Positions 31,716-40,954 of a stretch of DNA of 64,000 nucleotides are shown here, in pieces. The stretch comes from Nesterenkonia lutea (GTDB taxonomy: Bacteria > Actinomycetota > Actinomycetes > Actinomycetales > Micrococcaceae): positions 930,001 through 994,000 of the forward strand of contig NZ_JADBED010000001.1 in assembly GCF_014873955.1 (NCBI RefSeq), written 5' to 3'. Each line of letters starts with the position of its first letter. Position 1 is the first letter of the stretch. Below the pieces are notes generated by a model. It made no database searches and was not told the origin of the DNA. It saw nothing but the letters and a program-made list of their open reading frames with translations. Both the position numbers and the translations under genes were made by a program.

Positions 31716-32768
31716 CTATGGCAGCCGGATGACCTGCGTGCCATAGACGAGCCCGGCTCCGAAGCCGATCTGCAGAGCAAGACCGCCGGAGAGTTCGGGG
31801 TTCTCCTTGAGCAGGCGGTGCATGGCGAGCGGGATCGACGCAGCGGAGGTGTTCCCCGCGTCGACGATGTCGCGACCGACCATCACATGTTCAGGAAGCT
31901 TGAGCTGTTTGACCATCTCGTCGATGATACGGATGTTCGCCTGATGAGGGACGAAGGCGACGAGGTCATCCGCGGTGATGCCTGCGGCATCCAGGGCCTG
32001 CTGTGCGACCCGGGCCATCTCCCAGACCGCCCACCGGAACACCGTGGGTCCGTCCTGGCGCAGCGTGGGCCAGTAGCGGTTCTCGACGTCGAGCAGCTCG
32101 GTGGGATCCTGCGTGTCCCGCGCACGGGCGAGGGCATCACGGAAGTTCAGCAGTGAGCTGTCCATCGCCACCGCCTCCCACTTCTCGCCGTTCGATCCCA
32201 GGATCGAGGGCGAGATGCCCGGAACCTCGGAGGGACCGATGATGGCGGCTCCTGCGCCGTCGCCGAGCAGGAAGGAGATGGTGCGCTCGTGGTTGTCGAT
32301 GTAGTCGGAGAGCTTCTCCACGCCCACGACCAGCACATAGGGGGCCAGCCCGGAACGGACCATGGCATCAGCCTGGCCGATTCCGTAGCAATAGCCTGCG
32401 CAGGCGGCTGAGATGTCGAATGCTGCGGCAGGGGTCGCACCGAGGCGATGAGCGAGGTCGGCCGCCGCTGAGGGAGTCGCGTAGGGGTGGGTCACCGTCG
32501 CGACGATCACGCCGCCCAGCTGGTCTCCGGAGATCCCGGCGTGCTCCAGCGCCTCTCGGGCCGCACCTTCGGCCATGTCGACCACGGAGACGCCTTCGGG
32601 CGCCCGGTGCCGAGTCTTGATGCCCGTGCGCTGCTGGATCCACTCATCGGAGGAGTCGATCCACTGGCAGATCTGCTCGTTGTCGACCACGATCTCGGGG
32701 CGGTGGGCGCCGAGACCCATGACACGGGTGCCCGCAATGGCTGCGGGTTGGTTCAGTGCGACTGTCAC
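31716..32768 (-). CDS. fabH: 3-oxoacyl-ACP synthase III
   Basis: Starts fatty acid synthesis by condensing acyl-CoA with malonyl-ACP. Catalytic Cys in SAACAGYCYG, His in VPHQANIRI and Asn in DAGNTSAASIP are all seen. The 350 residues are normal for the family. Substrate preference (acetyl or branched starters) cannot be read off, although Micrococcales usually make branched acids. GTG start with AAAGGA upstream; 75 bases from fabD. Confidence 0.95.
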   Translation of the reverse strand: MTVALNQPAAIAGTRVMGLGAHRPEIVVDNEQICQWIDSSDEWIQQRTGIKTRHRAPEGVSVVDMAEGAAREALEHAGISGDQLGGVIVATVTHPYATPSAAADLAHRLGATPAAAFDISAACAGYCYGIGQADAMVRSGLAPYVLVVGVEKLSDYIDNHERTISFLLGDGAGAAIIGPSEVPGISPSILGSNGEKWEAVAMDSSLLNFRDALARARDTQDPTELLDVENRYWPTLRQDGPTVFRWAVWEMARVAQQALDAAGITADDLVAFVPHQANIRIIDEMVKQLKLPEHVMVGRDIVDAGNTSAASIPLAMHRLLKENPELSGGLALQIGFGAGLVYGTQVIRLP

Positions 32769-32843
32769 GTCAGGAGCGTCCTTTGATGATCAATGGGTGT
32801 CTGTGCTGGGGGAGCCTGGATACAGCGTATCGGGCACATCGGC

Positions 32844-33767
32844 TCAACCAGCGTGTTCGACGATGAATTCCTGCGCGGCGGGAACATCCTCAGGGGTCTT
32901 GATCGCCAGAGACTTCACGCCCTTCAGTCCGCGCTTCGCGAGCCCCGTCAGGGTGCCTCCGGGCAGCAGCTCCAGGATTCCGGTGACCCCGGCGGCGGCC
33001 ATGGACTCCATGCAGAGGTCCCAGCGGACCGGGCGCGTGACCTGGTCGACCAGTCGCTGCAGCGTCTCGGTGCCGCTGTCCAGGTGCGTGCCGTCGAAGT
33101 TGGAGAGCAGCCGCGCGGTCGGGTCTGTGACCTCGAAGTCCGCCACGGCTGTGCTCAGCTGCTGCTGAGCCGGGGCCATGAACTGGGTGTGGAACGCCCC
33201 CGCGACCTTGAGTGGGATGACCCTTGCGCGCGCCGGGGGTGCAGTCTCGAGTGCGGCGATCCTGTCCACCTCTCCGGCGGCGACGATCTGTCCGGGTCCG
33301 TTGACGTTGGCCGCCGTGAGCCCGGCCGCCGCGATGGCCTCTCGGACCTCGTCTTCGACGCCGCCGATGACTGCGGCCATGGACGTCGGAACCTCGGCGG
33401 CGGCGACCGCCATCGCCTGGGCGCGGACCTTGATCAGCCGCATCGCCTGGGTCTCGGTCAGCACACCCGAGAGCACGGCCGCGGGAACCTCTCCCACGGA
33501 GTGTCCTGCATAGATCACGCGCTCGGGATCCAGTGAGTCCAGGTCCAGTGCACGGGCGCTCAGCAGGGAGGAGGCCACGATCAGCGGCTGGGCCACGGCG
33601 GTGTCTCGGATGGTGTCCTCGTCAGAGGACGTGCCATGGGTGAGCAGATCGGTCTCGCAGGCCTCGGCATAGGCGTTCAGCGTGGCGCGGGAGGCCTCGT
33701 CACTGATCCACTCCGTGAGGAAGCCTCGGGTCTGGGACCCCTGTCCGGGGCATACGATCGCAAGCAC
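32844..33767 (-). CDS. fabD: Malonyl-CoA:ACP transacylase
   Basis: Moves malonyl from CoA to ACP. The nucleophile is in YAGHSVGEVPAA, the partner His in GAFHTQFM, and the N-terminus has the oxyanion motif CPGQGSQ. The 307 residues are normal. GTG 33767 has GGGAAG upstream. A candidate FasR operator lies 68-84 bases before the start, consistent with a promoter between fasR and fabD. Confidence 0.95.
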   Translation of the reverse strand: MLAIVCPGQGSQTRGFLTEWISDEASRATLNAYAEACETDLLTHGTSSDEDTIRDTAVAQPLIVASSLLSARALDLDSLDPERVIYAGHSVGEVPAAVLSGVLTETQAMRLIKVRAQAMAVAAAEVPTSMAAVIGGVEDEVREAIAAAGLTAANVNGPGQIVAAGEVDRIAALETAPPARARVIPLKVAGAFHTQFMAPAQQQLSTAVADFEVTDPTARLLSNFDGTHLDSGTETLQRLVDQVTRPVRWDLCMESMAAAGVTGILELLPGGTLTGLAKRGLKGVKSLAIKTPEDVPAAQEFIVEHAG

Positions 33768-33834
33768 TAGTCCAACTTCCCATATCGAAGCGCATTTACA
33801 CGGGGCACAGGCGCACCAAGCCTCGCGACCACCT

Positions 33835-33851
33835 TTGTGGATACCCTACAA
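33835..33851 (-). promoter_or_regulatory. Candidate FasR operator upstream of fabD
   Basis: On the minus strand TTGTAGGGTATCCACAA, a quasi-palindrome (TTGT...ACAA). It matches the element upstream of fasR in 13 of 17 positions, including the first eight and the last five. It lies in the 91-base fasR-fabD gap. Confidence 0.6.
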
Positions 33852-33858
33852 CGCGGGC

Positions 33859-35034
33859 TCACAGCCGGCCGACGGCCAGGGCCGTCTGCAGCACGTAGGC
33901 ATCCCGAGGCACCACGGGGTCCCATCCGGTGATGTCGGTGACCCGGCGCAGCCGGTAGCGCACAGTGTTGGTGTGGACGAAGAGCTCCCTGGCCGTGGCC
34001 TCCAGCGAGTGCCCCGCTTCGAGATACGCGGTGACGGTCTCCAGCAGGCCGTTGCCCGAGGCTTCCAGCACGTCGAAGATCACGGTCTTGAGCACGCTCT
34101 TGGCCGTCTCGTCCCCGCAGAGCGCGCGCTCCGGGAGGAGATCCTCTGCGGCCACGGGGCGCGGAGCCGAGGTCCAGGCCTGCGAGGCGGTGAAGCCGGT
34201 GAAGGCCGCCAGAGCGCTCTTATGGGCCTGGCTGATCGAGCCTTCGAAGCTGGAGAACACGACCTGGCCGGGCCCGAAGCGGGGCAGGATCCGCTCCAGG
34301 CCCGCGGCCAGATCCGTGGTGCCGCCCAGCAGCAGCATCAGCCGGTCGCCCTGCACGCCGACCACTGCGTCCGCGGCGAAGCGCACGCACTGGCGCCTGA
34401 GCTGAGACATGAACACCGCATCCGCCTGGTCCGGAGCCTCCCCGACGACGACCACCACGCCCTGATGGCTGCGCCACCCGACTGCGGCCGCCCGGGAGGC
34501 GATCTGCTCCGCAGGCTCCCCGCGCAGCACCGCATCCACCAGCAGAGCCTCCAGGCGCGAGTCCCAGGCTCCGCGGGACTCCGCTGCCCGCGCGTAGACA
34601 TCGGCGATGGCGAACGCCACCTCTCGGGAGTAGCGCAGGACCGCCTCGAGCATGAGCTGCTGGTCCTTGAGGGGCATCAGCCCGGGGAGTCGCTGCTCCA
34701 CAGCCTCAACGATGCTGCGGATCAGCTGCAGCGCCCGCTGCAGCGAGATGGTGCGCATGAGGTCCGTGGGGGCGTGTCCCAGCAGTTCGTTGACCAGCGG
34801 CAGGGACCTCGAGCTGGGATTCTCCAGCCACGTGACCAGACCGCCGATGCCGCGCTGGGCGATGAGTCGCAGGGAGGCTCGCTCGTCCGTGCTGAGGTGG
34901 CGGTACCAGGTGAGGGTCTCCTCCAGGTGGCCGTTGACCTCATTGGTGAGGTTTCCGGCGTCGGAGCGCAGTATCTCCAGCGCCTCCCAGGAGACCGGCA
35001 CAGGGCCCGGCGCGATCGGAGCAGATGCAGTCAT
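33859..35034 (-). CDS. fasR: PucR-type transcriptional regulator, FasR-like
   Basis: A 391-residue regulator next to fabD. The C-terminal helix-turn-helix of the PucR family is plain: TVTAYLEAGHSLEATAREL and VHTNTVRYRLRRVTDITGWD. The large N-terminal part has the GGDEF-like middle domain typical of CdaR/PucR proteins, without catalytic residues. In Streptomyces coelicolor the regulator in this place, FasR, activates fabD-fabH-acpP-fabF; I infer the same job here from position and fold. A shared 17-base element before fasR and fabD supports control of both, including its own gene. Confidence 0.87.
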   Translation of the reverse strand: MTASAPIAPGPVPVSWEALEILRSDAGNLTNEVNGHLEETLTWYRHLSTDERASLRLIAQRGIGGLVTWLENPSSRSLPLVNELLGHAPTDLMRTISLQRALQLIRSIVEAVEQRLPGLMPLKDQQLMLEAVLRYSREVAFAIADVYARAAESRGAWDSRLEALLVDAVLRGEPAEQIASRAAAVGWRSHQGVVVVVGEAPDQADAVFMSQLRRQCVRFAADAVVGVQGDRLMLLLGGTTDLAAGLERILPRFGPGQVVFSSFEGSISQAHKSALAAFTGFTASQAWTSAPRPVAAEDLLPERALCGDETAKSVLKTVIFDVLEASGNGLLETVTAYLEAGHSLEATARELFVHTNTVRYRLRRVTDITGWDPVVPRDAYVLQTALAVGRL

Positions 35035-35071
35035 GTCCTGGAGCCTAGAGCGTGTCAGGTCCCCTCGCCAG

Positions 35072-35088
35072 TTGTGTGATCCCTACAA
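35072..35088 (-). promoter_or_regulatory. Candidate FasR operator upstream of fasR
   Basis: On the minus strand TTGTAGGGATCACACAA, 38-54 bases before the fasR start. It shares TTGTAGGG and CACAA with the element before fabD. The position would allow autoregulation. Confidence 0.6.
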
Positions 35089-35143
35089 ACGCCGCACCGG
35101 TGAGAGATCACCCGAGTCTGGCGCGCGAGGAGGGCCGCACAGC

Positions 35144-35180
35144 AGCAGAGGTCCGGAGCGTGCTGCTCCGGACCTCTGCT
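35144..35180 (-). terminator. Terminator of aceE
   Basis: A perfect 16-base stem (35144-35159 with 35165-35180, AGCAGAGGTCCGGAGC and complement) with a five-base loop, 42 bases after the aceE stop. No T-run follows, but stem strength and place fit transcription end or mRNA 3' protection. Confidence 0.7.
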
Positions 35181-35221
35181 GATTCAGCTGTCTCGCCGCC
35201 CCCAGCGGAGCGGGCGATCAC

Positions 35222-37960
35222 TCATCCGTCTTCAGCCACCCCGGAGGTGCCGGCGTTGACGTTGCCCAGGTCATACTTCTTCATCGCGTCCACCGGGGCG
35301 GAGGCATCCACCGAGCCCTCGTCGGCGAGCATCTGCAGGGCGCGCACCACCATGGAATGGGCGTCGATCTTGAAATGCCGCCGTGCTGCGGCGCGGGTGT
35401 CCGAGAAGCCGAAGTTGTCGGCTCCCAGGGTGGCGAAGCGGTTGGGCAGGAACTGCCGGATCTGGTCCGGGACCTGTGTGGCGAAGTCCGTGGTGGCGAT
35501 GATCGGTCCCTCCGCCGACTCCATCTGCTGGGTCACGAAGGGCACCTCGGGCTCCCGCTCGGGATCCAACATTGCGGACTGCTCCACATGCAGGGCCTGG
35601 CGGCGCAGCTGGTTCCAGGAGGTCACCGACCAGACATCGGCCGAGACGCCCCACTCGTCGCCGAGGATCTGGGCGGCCTCCTTGGCCCATGGAACGGCCA
35701 CGCCGGAGCCGAGGAGCTGGACCTTCGGTCCGTCCTGCTCGGAGGTGGAAAGCCTGTAGATCCCGCGCTTGACGCCCTCGATGTCCAGGCCCTCGGGCTC
35801 GGGAAGGTGCTGGACCGGCTCGTTGTACACGGTGATGTAGTACATGACGTTGTGATCGCCGTCGTGATCGCCGTACATCTCATGCAGACCGTTCTCCATG
35901 ATGTGCGCGATCTCGTAGCCGAAGGCAGGATCGAAGTGCTTCACCGCGGGGTTGGTCGCGGCGAGCAGCGGCGAATGTCCGTCGAGGTGCTGCAGACCTT
36001 CGCCGACCAGCGTGGTGCGCCCGGCAGTGGCGCCGATGATGAAGCCGCGCGTCAGCTGATCTGCGGCGGCCCAGAAGGAGTCGCCGGTGCGCTGGAACCC
36101 GAACATCGAGTAGAAGATGTAGAACGGGATCATGGTCTCGCCGTGGGTGGCGTAAGAGGTGCCGGCAGCGGTGAACGCCGCTGTGGCTCCTGCCTCGTTG
36201 ATGCCGGGGTGCAGCATCTGACCCTGTGGCGACTCCTTGTAGGCGAGCATCAGCTCGCGGTCCACGGAGATGTAGTTCTGACCCTTGGGATTGTAGATCT
36301 TTGCGGTCGGGAAGAACGAGTCCATGCCGAAGGTGCGGGCCTCATCCGGGACGATGGGCACGATGCGATGACCGATGTTCTTGTCGCGCATGAGGTCCTT
36401 GAGCAGTCGGACCAGCGCCATGGTGGTGGCGGCCTTCTGCTTGCCGGAGCCCTTCTTGGCCTGAGCGTAGGTCTTGGCCTCGGGCAGGATGAGTCCCTCC
36501 CCGGCGACCTTGCGCCTGGGCACCGGTCCGCCCAGTTCGTTGCGGCGCTCGAGCAGGTACTTGACCTCTTCGGAGTCCTCACCGGGGTGGTAGTACGGGA
36601 CGTTGTACGGGTCTTCTTCGATCTGTTCGTCGGTGACCGGAATGCGCAGGGTGTCGCGGAAGCGCTTGAGGTCGTCCACGGTGAGCTTCTTCATCTGATG
36701 GGTCGCGTTGCGACCCTCGAAGCTGGGTCCCAGCCCGTATCCCTTGACGGTCTGAGCCAGGATCACCGTGGGCTTGCCCGTGGACTCTGCCGCGGCCTTA
36801 TAGGCGGAGTAGACCTTCTTATAGTCGTGTCCGCCGCGCTTGAGGTTCCAGATCTCGTCATCGGACATCTCCGCGACGAGCTCCTTGGTCTTGGCCGAGC
36901 GGCCGAAGAAGTGCTCCCGGACGAAGGCCCCGGATTCGGCCTTATAGGTCTGGTAGTCACCGTCGAGGGTCTCGTTCATAACTCGGACGAGCTCGCCCTC
37001 GTCGTCCTGGTCCAGCAGCTCGTCCCACTCGCGGCCCCAGAGGACCTTGATGACGTTCCAGCCGGCGCCGCGGAAGAAGGCCTCCAGCTCCTGGACGATC
37101 TTGCCGTTGCCGCGGACGGGTCCGTCCAGGCGCTGCAGATTGCAGTTGATGACGAAGTTCAGGTTGTCGAGCTTCTCGTTCGCCGCGAGCTGGAGCAGGC
37201 CGCGGGACTCAGGCTCGTCCATCTCCCCGTCGCCCAGGAACGCCCAGACCTGCTGCTCCGAGGTGTCCTTGATGCCGCGGTTCTGCAGATAGCGGTTGAA
37301 CTGGGCCTGGTAGATGGCGTTCATCGGGCCGATGCCCATGGACACGGTCGGGAACTGCCAGAACTCGGGCATCAGGCGCGGGTGAGGGTAGGAGCTCAGG
37401 CCGTCGGGCGCCTTGGACATCTCCTGGCGGAAGCCGTCGAGCTGCTTCTCGGTGAGGCGGCCCTCGAGATGGGCGCGAGCATAGTTGCCGGGGGAGGAGT
37501 GGCCCTGGAAGAAGATCTGGTCGCCGCCGCCGGGATGGTCGGTGCCGCGGAAGAAGTGGTTGAGGCCCACCTCATAGAGCGTGGCCACGCCGGCGTAGGA
37601 GGAGATGTGACCGCCCACGGAGATGTCGCTGCGCTGGGCCCGGTGGACCATCATGGCGGCGTTCCAGCGGAGGATGCGGCGCACGCGGCGCTCCATCTCC
37701 TCGTCGCCGGGGAAGTCGGGCTCCTGGTCCACCGGGATCGTGTTCACGTAGTCGGTGGTGGTGACCATGGGCACTTCGATGGACTTAGCCCCGGCCCGCT
37801 GCAGCAGCGTGCGAATGATGTATTCGGCTCGCTCGGTGCCGTGGAACTCCACGAGCTGGTCGAAGGACTCCAGCCATTCCTGGGTCTCCTCCGGATCACC
37901 GTCCGGGAGTTGGTTGGTCAGTCCACTGCGGATATGGGAGTTCTCTTCACCAGCGCTCAC
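35222..37960 (-). CDS. aceE: Pyruvate dehydrogenase E1, homodimeric type
   Basis: Thiamine diphosphate-dependent decarboxylation of pyruvate and transfer to lipoyl-E2, linking glycolysis to the TCA cycle. The 912 residues match the single-chain E1. The cofactor motif GDGEMDEPE...NCN is present, as are [20 protein letters not shown] and the pyrimidine-domain stretch [23 protein letters not shown] start with GAGAGGTG upstream. It is a single-gene transcript between fasR and the divergent DUF3052 gene; E2 and E3 are not in the window. The antisense strand is open for more than 900 codons, a composition effect. Confidence 0.97.
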   Translation of the reverse strand: MSAGEENSHIRSGLTNQLPDGDPEETQEWLESFDQLVEFHGTERAEYIIRTLLQRAGAKSIEVPMVTTTDYVNTIPVDQEPDFPGDEEMERRVRRILRWNAAMMVHRAQRSDISVGGHISSYAGVATLYEVGLNHFFRGTDHPGGGDQIFFQGHSSPGNYARAHLEGRLTEKQLDGFRQEMSKAPDGLSSYPHPRLMPEFWQFPTVSMGIGPMNAIYQAQFNRYLQNRGIKDTSEQQVWAFLGDGEMDEPESRGLLQLAANEKLDNLNFVINCNLQRLDGPVRGNGKIVQELEAFFRGAGWNVIKVLWGREWDELLDQDDEGELVRVMNETLDGDYQTYKAESGAFVREHFFGRSAKTKELVAEMSDDEIWNLKRGGHDYKKVYSAYKAAAESTGKPTVILAQTVKGYGLGPSFEGRNATHQMKKLTVDDLKRFRDTLRIPVTDEQIEEDPYNVPYYHPGEDSEEVKYLLERRNELGGPVPRRKVAGEGLILPEAKTYAQAKKGSGKQKAATTMALVRLLKDLMRDKNIGHRIVPIVPDEARTFGMDSFFPTAKIYNPKGQNYISVDRELMLAYKESPQGQMLHPGINEAGATAAFTAAGTSYATHGETMIPFYIFYSMFGFQRTGDSFWAAADQLTRGFIIGATAGRTTLVGEGLQHLDGHSPLLAATNPAVKHFDPAFGYEIAHIMENGLHEMYGDHDGDHNVMYYITVYNEPVQHLPEPEGLDIEGVKRGIYRLSTSEQDGPKVQLLGSGVAVPWAKEAAQILGDEWGVSADVWSVTSWNQLRRQALHVEQSAMLDPEREPEVPFVTQQMESAEGPIIATTDFATQVPDQIRQFLPNRFATLGADNFGFSDTRAAARRHFKIDAHSMVVRALQMLADEGSVDASAPVDAMKKYDLGNVNAGTSGVAEDG

Positions 37961-38203
37961 GGGTCACCTCTCAAAGGTAAGTGTCTGGGTCATGCGTTCC
38001 GTGGCCAGGGATGTGCCACGGGCGGGACCCACGAGGTCGTCTGCCACCATGGTCCGGCGGCCGATTTTCAGCTCAACTCTACCCGTTCGGGTGGTGTCGT
38101 ACTTCCCCAACGGATGGGGATCCGCGTAACGTTGCTGGTGGCAGCCCCGTTCTCGGGTGGGCGCTGCGATTCAGACATAGATGAAACAGGAAGGGAACCT
38201 CAG

Positions 38204-38680
38204 GTGAGTCAGGCTTCTGCAGCCGAGGATCCGTCGGGCATTTCGACGGACCACAAGAACGACGCCGGAACCAATGTTGTCTCGGTAGGCGACCTGCTCC
38301 AGGAGCTTGGGCTCAAGCCCGATTCGCTGGTTCAAGAGATCGGCGTGGACGACGACGTCGACGATGACTTCCGCGACCGGCTGGAAGACCTGCTGGATGA
38401 GGAACTGATCGATGAAGACGTCCAAGAGGTGGTCGACGCCGTGCTGGTGTGGTTCCGAGACGGCGATGATGATCTCACCGACGCTCTTGTGGACGCGCTG
38501 GCGACCCTCGACGAGGGCGGAGTGCTCTGGCTCCTGACCCCGCGTTCCGGGCGCGACGGCTATGTGCCTCCTGTGGAGATCCAGGACGCGGCGCCCAATG
38601 CGGGGCTCCACGTCACGTCGTCGGCCGGCGTGAGCACGCACTGGGCGGCGACACGCCTGATGGGGCGCAAGAAGCAGTGA
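38204..38680 (+). CDS. DUF3052 family protein
   Basis: A 158-residue acidic protein of an actinobacterial family with unknown function. It has LLQELGLKPDSLVQEIGVDDDVD, a helical acidic centre and a C-terminal LWLLTPRSGRDGYVPPVEIQ followed by a basic end. GTG 38204 is chosen because AGGAAGGGAA lies upstream; the frame is open further but only as a shadow of aceE. The divergent placement against aceE is conserved in many actinobacteria. No signal peptide or membrane helix. Confidence 0.9.
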   Translation: MSQASAAEDPSGISTDHKNDAGTNVVSVGDLLQELGLKPDSLVQEIGVDDDVDDDFRDRLEDLLDEELIDEDVQEVVDAVLVWFRDGDDDLTDALVDALATLDEGGVLWLLTPRSGRDGYVPPVEIQDAAPNAGLHVTSSAGVSTHWAATRLMGRKKQ

Positions 38681-38726
38681 CCCCTGGGCCGCCTGGCCCT
38701 GGGCCGGCTGTGACTCAGGACCGGCT

Positions 38727-39215
38727 GTGACCCGGGCGCCGCTCCCGGTGGTCGGCGAGCGTGCCCCCGACTTCCTCGGGCGCAGCCATCACGGTGAGAC
38801 CGTCACGCTGGAGAGTCTCGCCGGTGCTCCGGCGCTGCTCATGTTCTACCCCTTCGCCTTCAGCAGCGTCTGTGGCTCCGAGCTGCGCGCGCTGGCGGCG
38901 AGGGGCGGACAGCTCGGAGAGACGGGCGCCACCGCGCTGGCCATCAGCTGTGACCCGGTGCACAGTCTCCGCGCCTACGCAGAGTCCCTGCGGCCTGACG
39001 ATGCGGAGCTGCCCTTCAGCCTGCTCAGCGATTTCTGGCCCCATGGCGAGATCGCCGGCCGCTACGGAGCCTTCGATCCCGTGCAGGGCGCGGCGCAGCG
39101 GAAGAGCGTTCTGCTGGACTCCGAGCTCCGGGTGGCCCATCTCCAGTCCGTGCCGGCGGGGCAGGCCCGGGATCTAGACGAGACGCTCCGCGTCCTGGCG
39201 CGTCTGCACCGCTGA
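38727..39215 (+). CDS. AhpE-like peroxiredoxin
   Basis: Thiol peroxidase of the AhpE/BCP branch. The peroxidatic cysteine lies in FYPFAFSSVCGSEL, with Ser in the Thr position of the usual motif. A second Cys (AISCDPVHS) is not in a standard resolving position, so it may be one-Cys like mycobacterial AhpE. 162 residues; GTG start. It converges on the haem A synthase gene and their coding ends overlap by 42 bases. Confidence 0.88.
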   Translation: MTRAPLPVVGERAPDFLGRSHHGETVTLESLAGAPALLMFYPFAFSSVCGSELRALAARGGQLGETGATALAISCDPVHSLRAYAESLRPDDAELPFSLLSDFWPHGEIAGRYGAFDPVQGAAQRKSVLLDSELRVAHLQSVPAGQARDLDETLRVLARLHR

Positions 39216-40196
39216 TCCGCCCAGTCCGCGCATGACGTAGCGGGATCGATAGCTGTCGAAGACCGCTGTGGCAGCGACCACCAGCAGTGCCGCGCCGAGC
39301 ATGTGCAGCCCCACCAGAATGACCGGCAGGCCGGTGAAGTGCTGGGCGTAGCCGATGCCCCCCTGGGCGAGGATCACCGCGAAGAGCCACCAGGCGCTGC
39401 GCCGCTGGGCCGGTGCGGAGGCGGTCAGGTGCTGGCGCACCAGCAGTGCGACGGCGGCGAAGCACAGCACATACACCGGAACCACATGCATCCGGGTGAC
39501 GAGGTCGGGCTCGAAGAGGTGGCGGGGCGAGCCGGGGTCCCCGGCGTGGGGCCCGGTGCCGGTGACCACGGTGCCCAGGAAGACCGAGACCCAGGTCGCC
39601 CCGAGGATCACCGGCACCATGGCTGTGGCGACCGTGTCGGGGGCGCCTTCGCGCAGCGGAACTCCGAGGACTCCCGCGGGGGCATCCCGCTCGCGGGCGG
39701 TCCGCAGCTCGAATCGGACCCGGTTCAGCAGCAGGGTGGAGATCATCACCAGCGCTGCCGAGAGCAGGAAGTGCAGCGCCACGATCCAGGGATTGAGGTT
39801 CGTCCACACCGTGATGCCGCCGATCACCGCCTGCAGCGGGATGCCGGCGAGGATCGCCACGCTCATGCGGAACAGCGGGCGGTGGCTGGTGCGCAGGCGA
39901 AGCAGCGCAAAGAACATCAGCGCGCAGATCAGCACGAGCACATAGGTCAGGAGCCGGTTGCCGAACTCGATCACTCCGTGCAGGCCCATCTCCTGGGTCG
40001 CGACCCAGGACTCGGGGGTGCAGCGCGGCCATTCCGGGCAGCCCAGCCCGGACGCCGTGAGCCTCACGGCGCCGCCGGTGACGATGATGCCGATGTTGCT
40101 GACCAGCGTCGCCCAGGCCAGCGCCTTGGTGACGCCGGTGATCCGCGTTGGAAGGTTCGATCTGAACGCTTCGAGAATGTTCATGGGGAACTTCAT
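39174..40196 (-). CDS. ctaA: Haem A synthase (COX15/CtaA)
   Basis: Membrane enzyme that oxidises haem O to haem A for cytochrome oxidase. Eight helices are predicted. The four haem-ligand histidines are visible in LHGVIEFGNR, VALHFLLSA, RMHVVPVYVL and VGLHMLGAALL, and the loop cysteine pair in GLGCPEWPRC. ATG 40196 overlaps the stop of the ABC permease (ATGA), suggesting coupling; an ATG four codons later is possible. Length 340. The frame upstream is a shadow. In mycobacteria the same order occurs: a CtaA-like gene, an ABC exporter and then sufR on the other strand. Confidence 0.9.
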   Translation of the reverse strand: MKFPMNILEAFRSNLPTRITGVTKALAWATLVSNIGIIVTGGAVRLTASGLGCPEWPRCTPESWVATQEMGLHGVIEFGNRLLTYVLVLICALMFFALLRLRTSHRPLFRMSVAILAGIPLQAVIGGITVWTNLNPWIVALHFLLSAALVMISTLLLNRVRFELRTARERDAPAGVLGVPLREGAPDTVATAMVPVILGATWVSVFLGTVVTGTGPHAGDPGSPRHLFEPDLVTRMHVVPVYVLCFAAVALLVRQHLTASAPAQRRSAWWLFAVILAQGGIGYAQHFTGLPVILVGLHMLGAALLVVAATAVFDSYRSRYVMRGLGGSAVQTRQDAERLV

Positions 40197-40954
40197 CGCC
40201 ACTTGAACCACCTTCGTGCGGCCAGAACTGCCAGGACGGCCCATCCTGCGAGTATCAGGGCTTCCAGCACAGGAAAGTTCCCCTGCAGGGACGCCGTGCG
40301 GAGACCCTCGCCCAGGGCGGCCGAGGGGAGAAGCAGCAGCAGCGCTCCGGCGTCGTCGTGGTCCAGCGGGAACACCGAACCCCCGGCTGCTCCCAGCAGC
40401 ACCCAGATCACGTTCGTCAGGGCCAGAGTGGCCTCGGCGCGCACGGTCCCGGCCAGGAGCAGGCCCAGCGCGGTGAATGCAGTGGCCCCGAGCACCACGA
40501 CGACGGCCAGCCACAGCAGTCCCAGCGGCTTCGGGTCCCAGCCGAGCACCAGACCTGCGCAGCCGATCACCACAACCTGCACGGCGACAACTGCCAGCAC
40601 GGCGATCGCCTTGCCCATGATCAGGCCTGTGGGTCCCAGGGGAGTGGTGGAGAGGTACGCCAGCACTCCGTACTGGCGTTCGAAGCCGGTGGCGATGCCC
40701 TGACCGGTGAAGGCCGACGCCATGACGGCCAGCGCCAGCACGCCAGGGGTGATCATGTCGATGCTCGGGGTGGCGGAGGAGGTGATGAGCTCCAGACGAT
40801 GCGCTCCGAAGAGCACCAGGAGCGGAAGGATCAGCGAGACCAGCAGCTGTTCCCCATTGCGGAGCACATTGCCTGTCTCGTAGAGCCCATGGGAGAGGAT
40901 TCGTCGTGCCGCCGGACGCGGCGCGGGCGACAGCGGAGCGTGGAGGGTGCTCAT
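40193..40954 (-). CDS. ABC-2 type exporter permease
   Basis: Membrane half of an ABC exporter, 253 residues with six predicted helices, the usual ABC-2 layout (for example QYGVLAYLSTTPLGPTGLI as the coupling region). ATG 40954 overlaps the stop of the ATPase gene as ATGA, so the longer open frame upstream is not used. The three genes ATPase-permease-ctaA form one coupled operon. The substrate is unknown; relatives are called antibiotic or haem-related exporters on context only. Confidence 0.88.
   Translation of the reverse strand: MSTLHAPLSPAPRPAARRILSHGLYETGNVLRNGEQLLVSLILPLLVLFGAHRLELITSSATPSIDMITPGVLALAVMASAFTGQGIATGFERQYGVLAYLSTTPLGPTGLIMGKAIAVLAVVAVQVVVIGCAGLVLGWDPKPLGLLWLAVVVVLGATAFTALGLLLAGTVRAEATLALTNVIWVLLGAAGGSVFPLDHDDAGALLLLLPSAALGEGLRTASLQGNFPVLEALILAGWAVLAVLAARRWFKWR

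Noticed and set aside
33682..35079. Long plus-strand frame opposite fasR
   Set aside because: Arg/Gln/His-rich shadow of a recognised regulator; no ribosome site or motif.
35357..38203. Open frame of more than 900 codons antisense to aceE
   Set aside because: It lies exactly opposite a well-supported enzyme gene. Its translation is Val/Leu/Gly/His-rich with no recognisable domain, the usual effect of GC-rich third positions. Only the last part, from 38204, is a real gene (DUF3052).
38681..38726. tRNA gene between the DUF3052 and peroxiredoxin genes
   Set aside because: Related genomes can have tRNA genes near here, but the 46-base gap is too short and holds only a repeated CCGGCTGTGAC.
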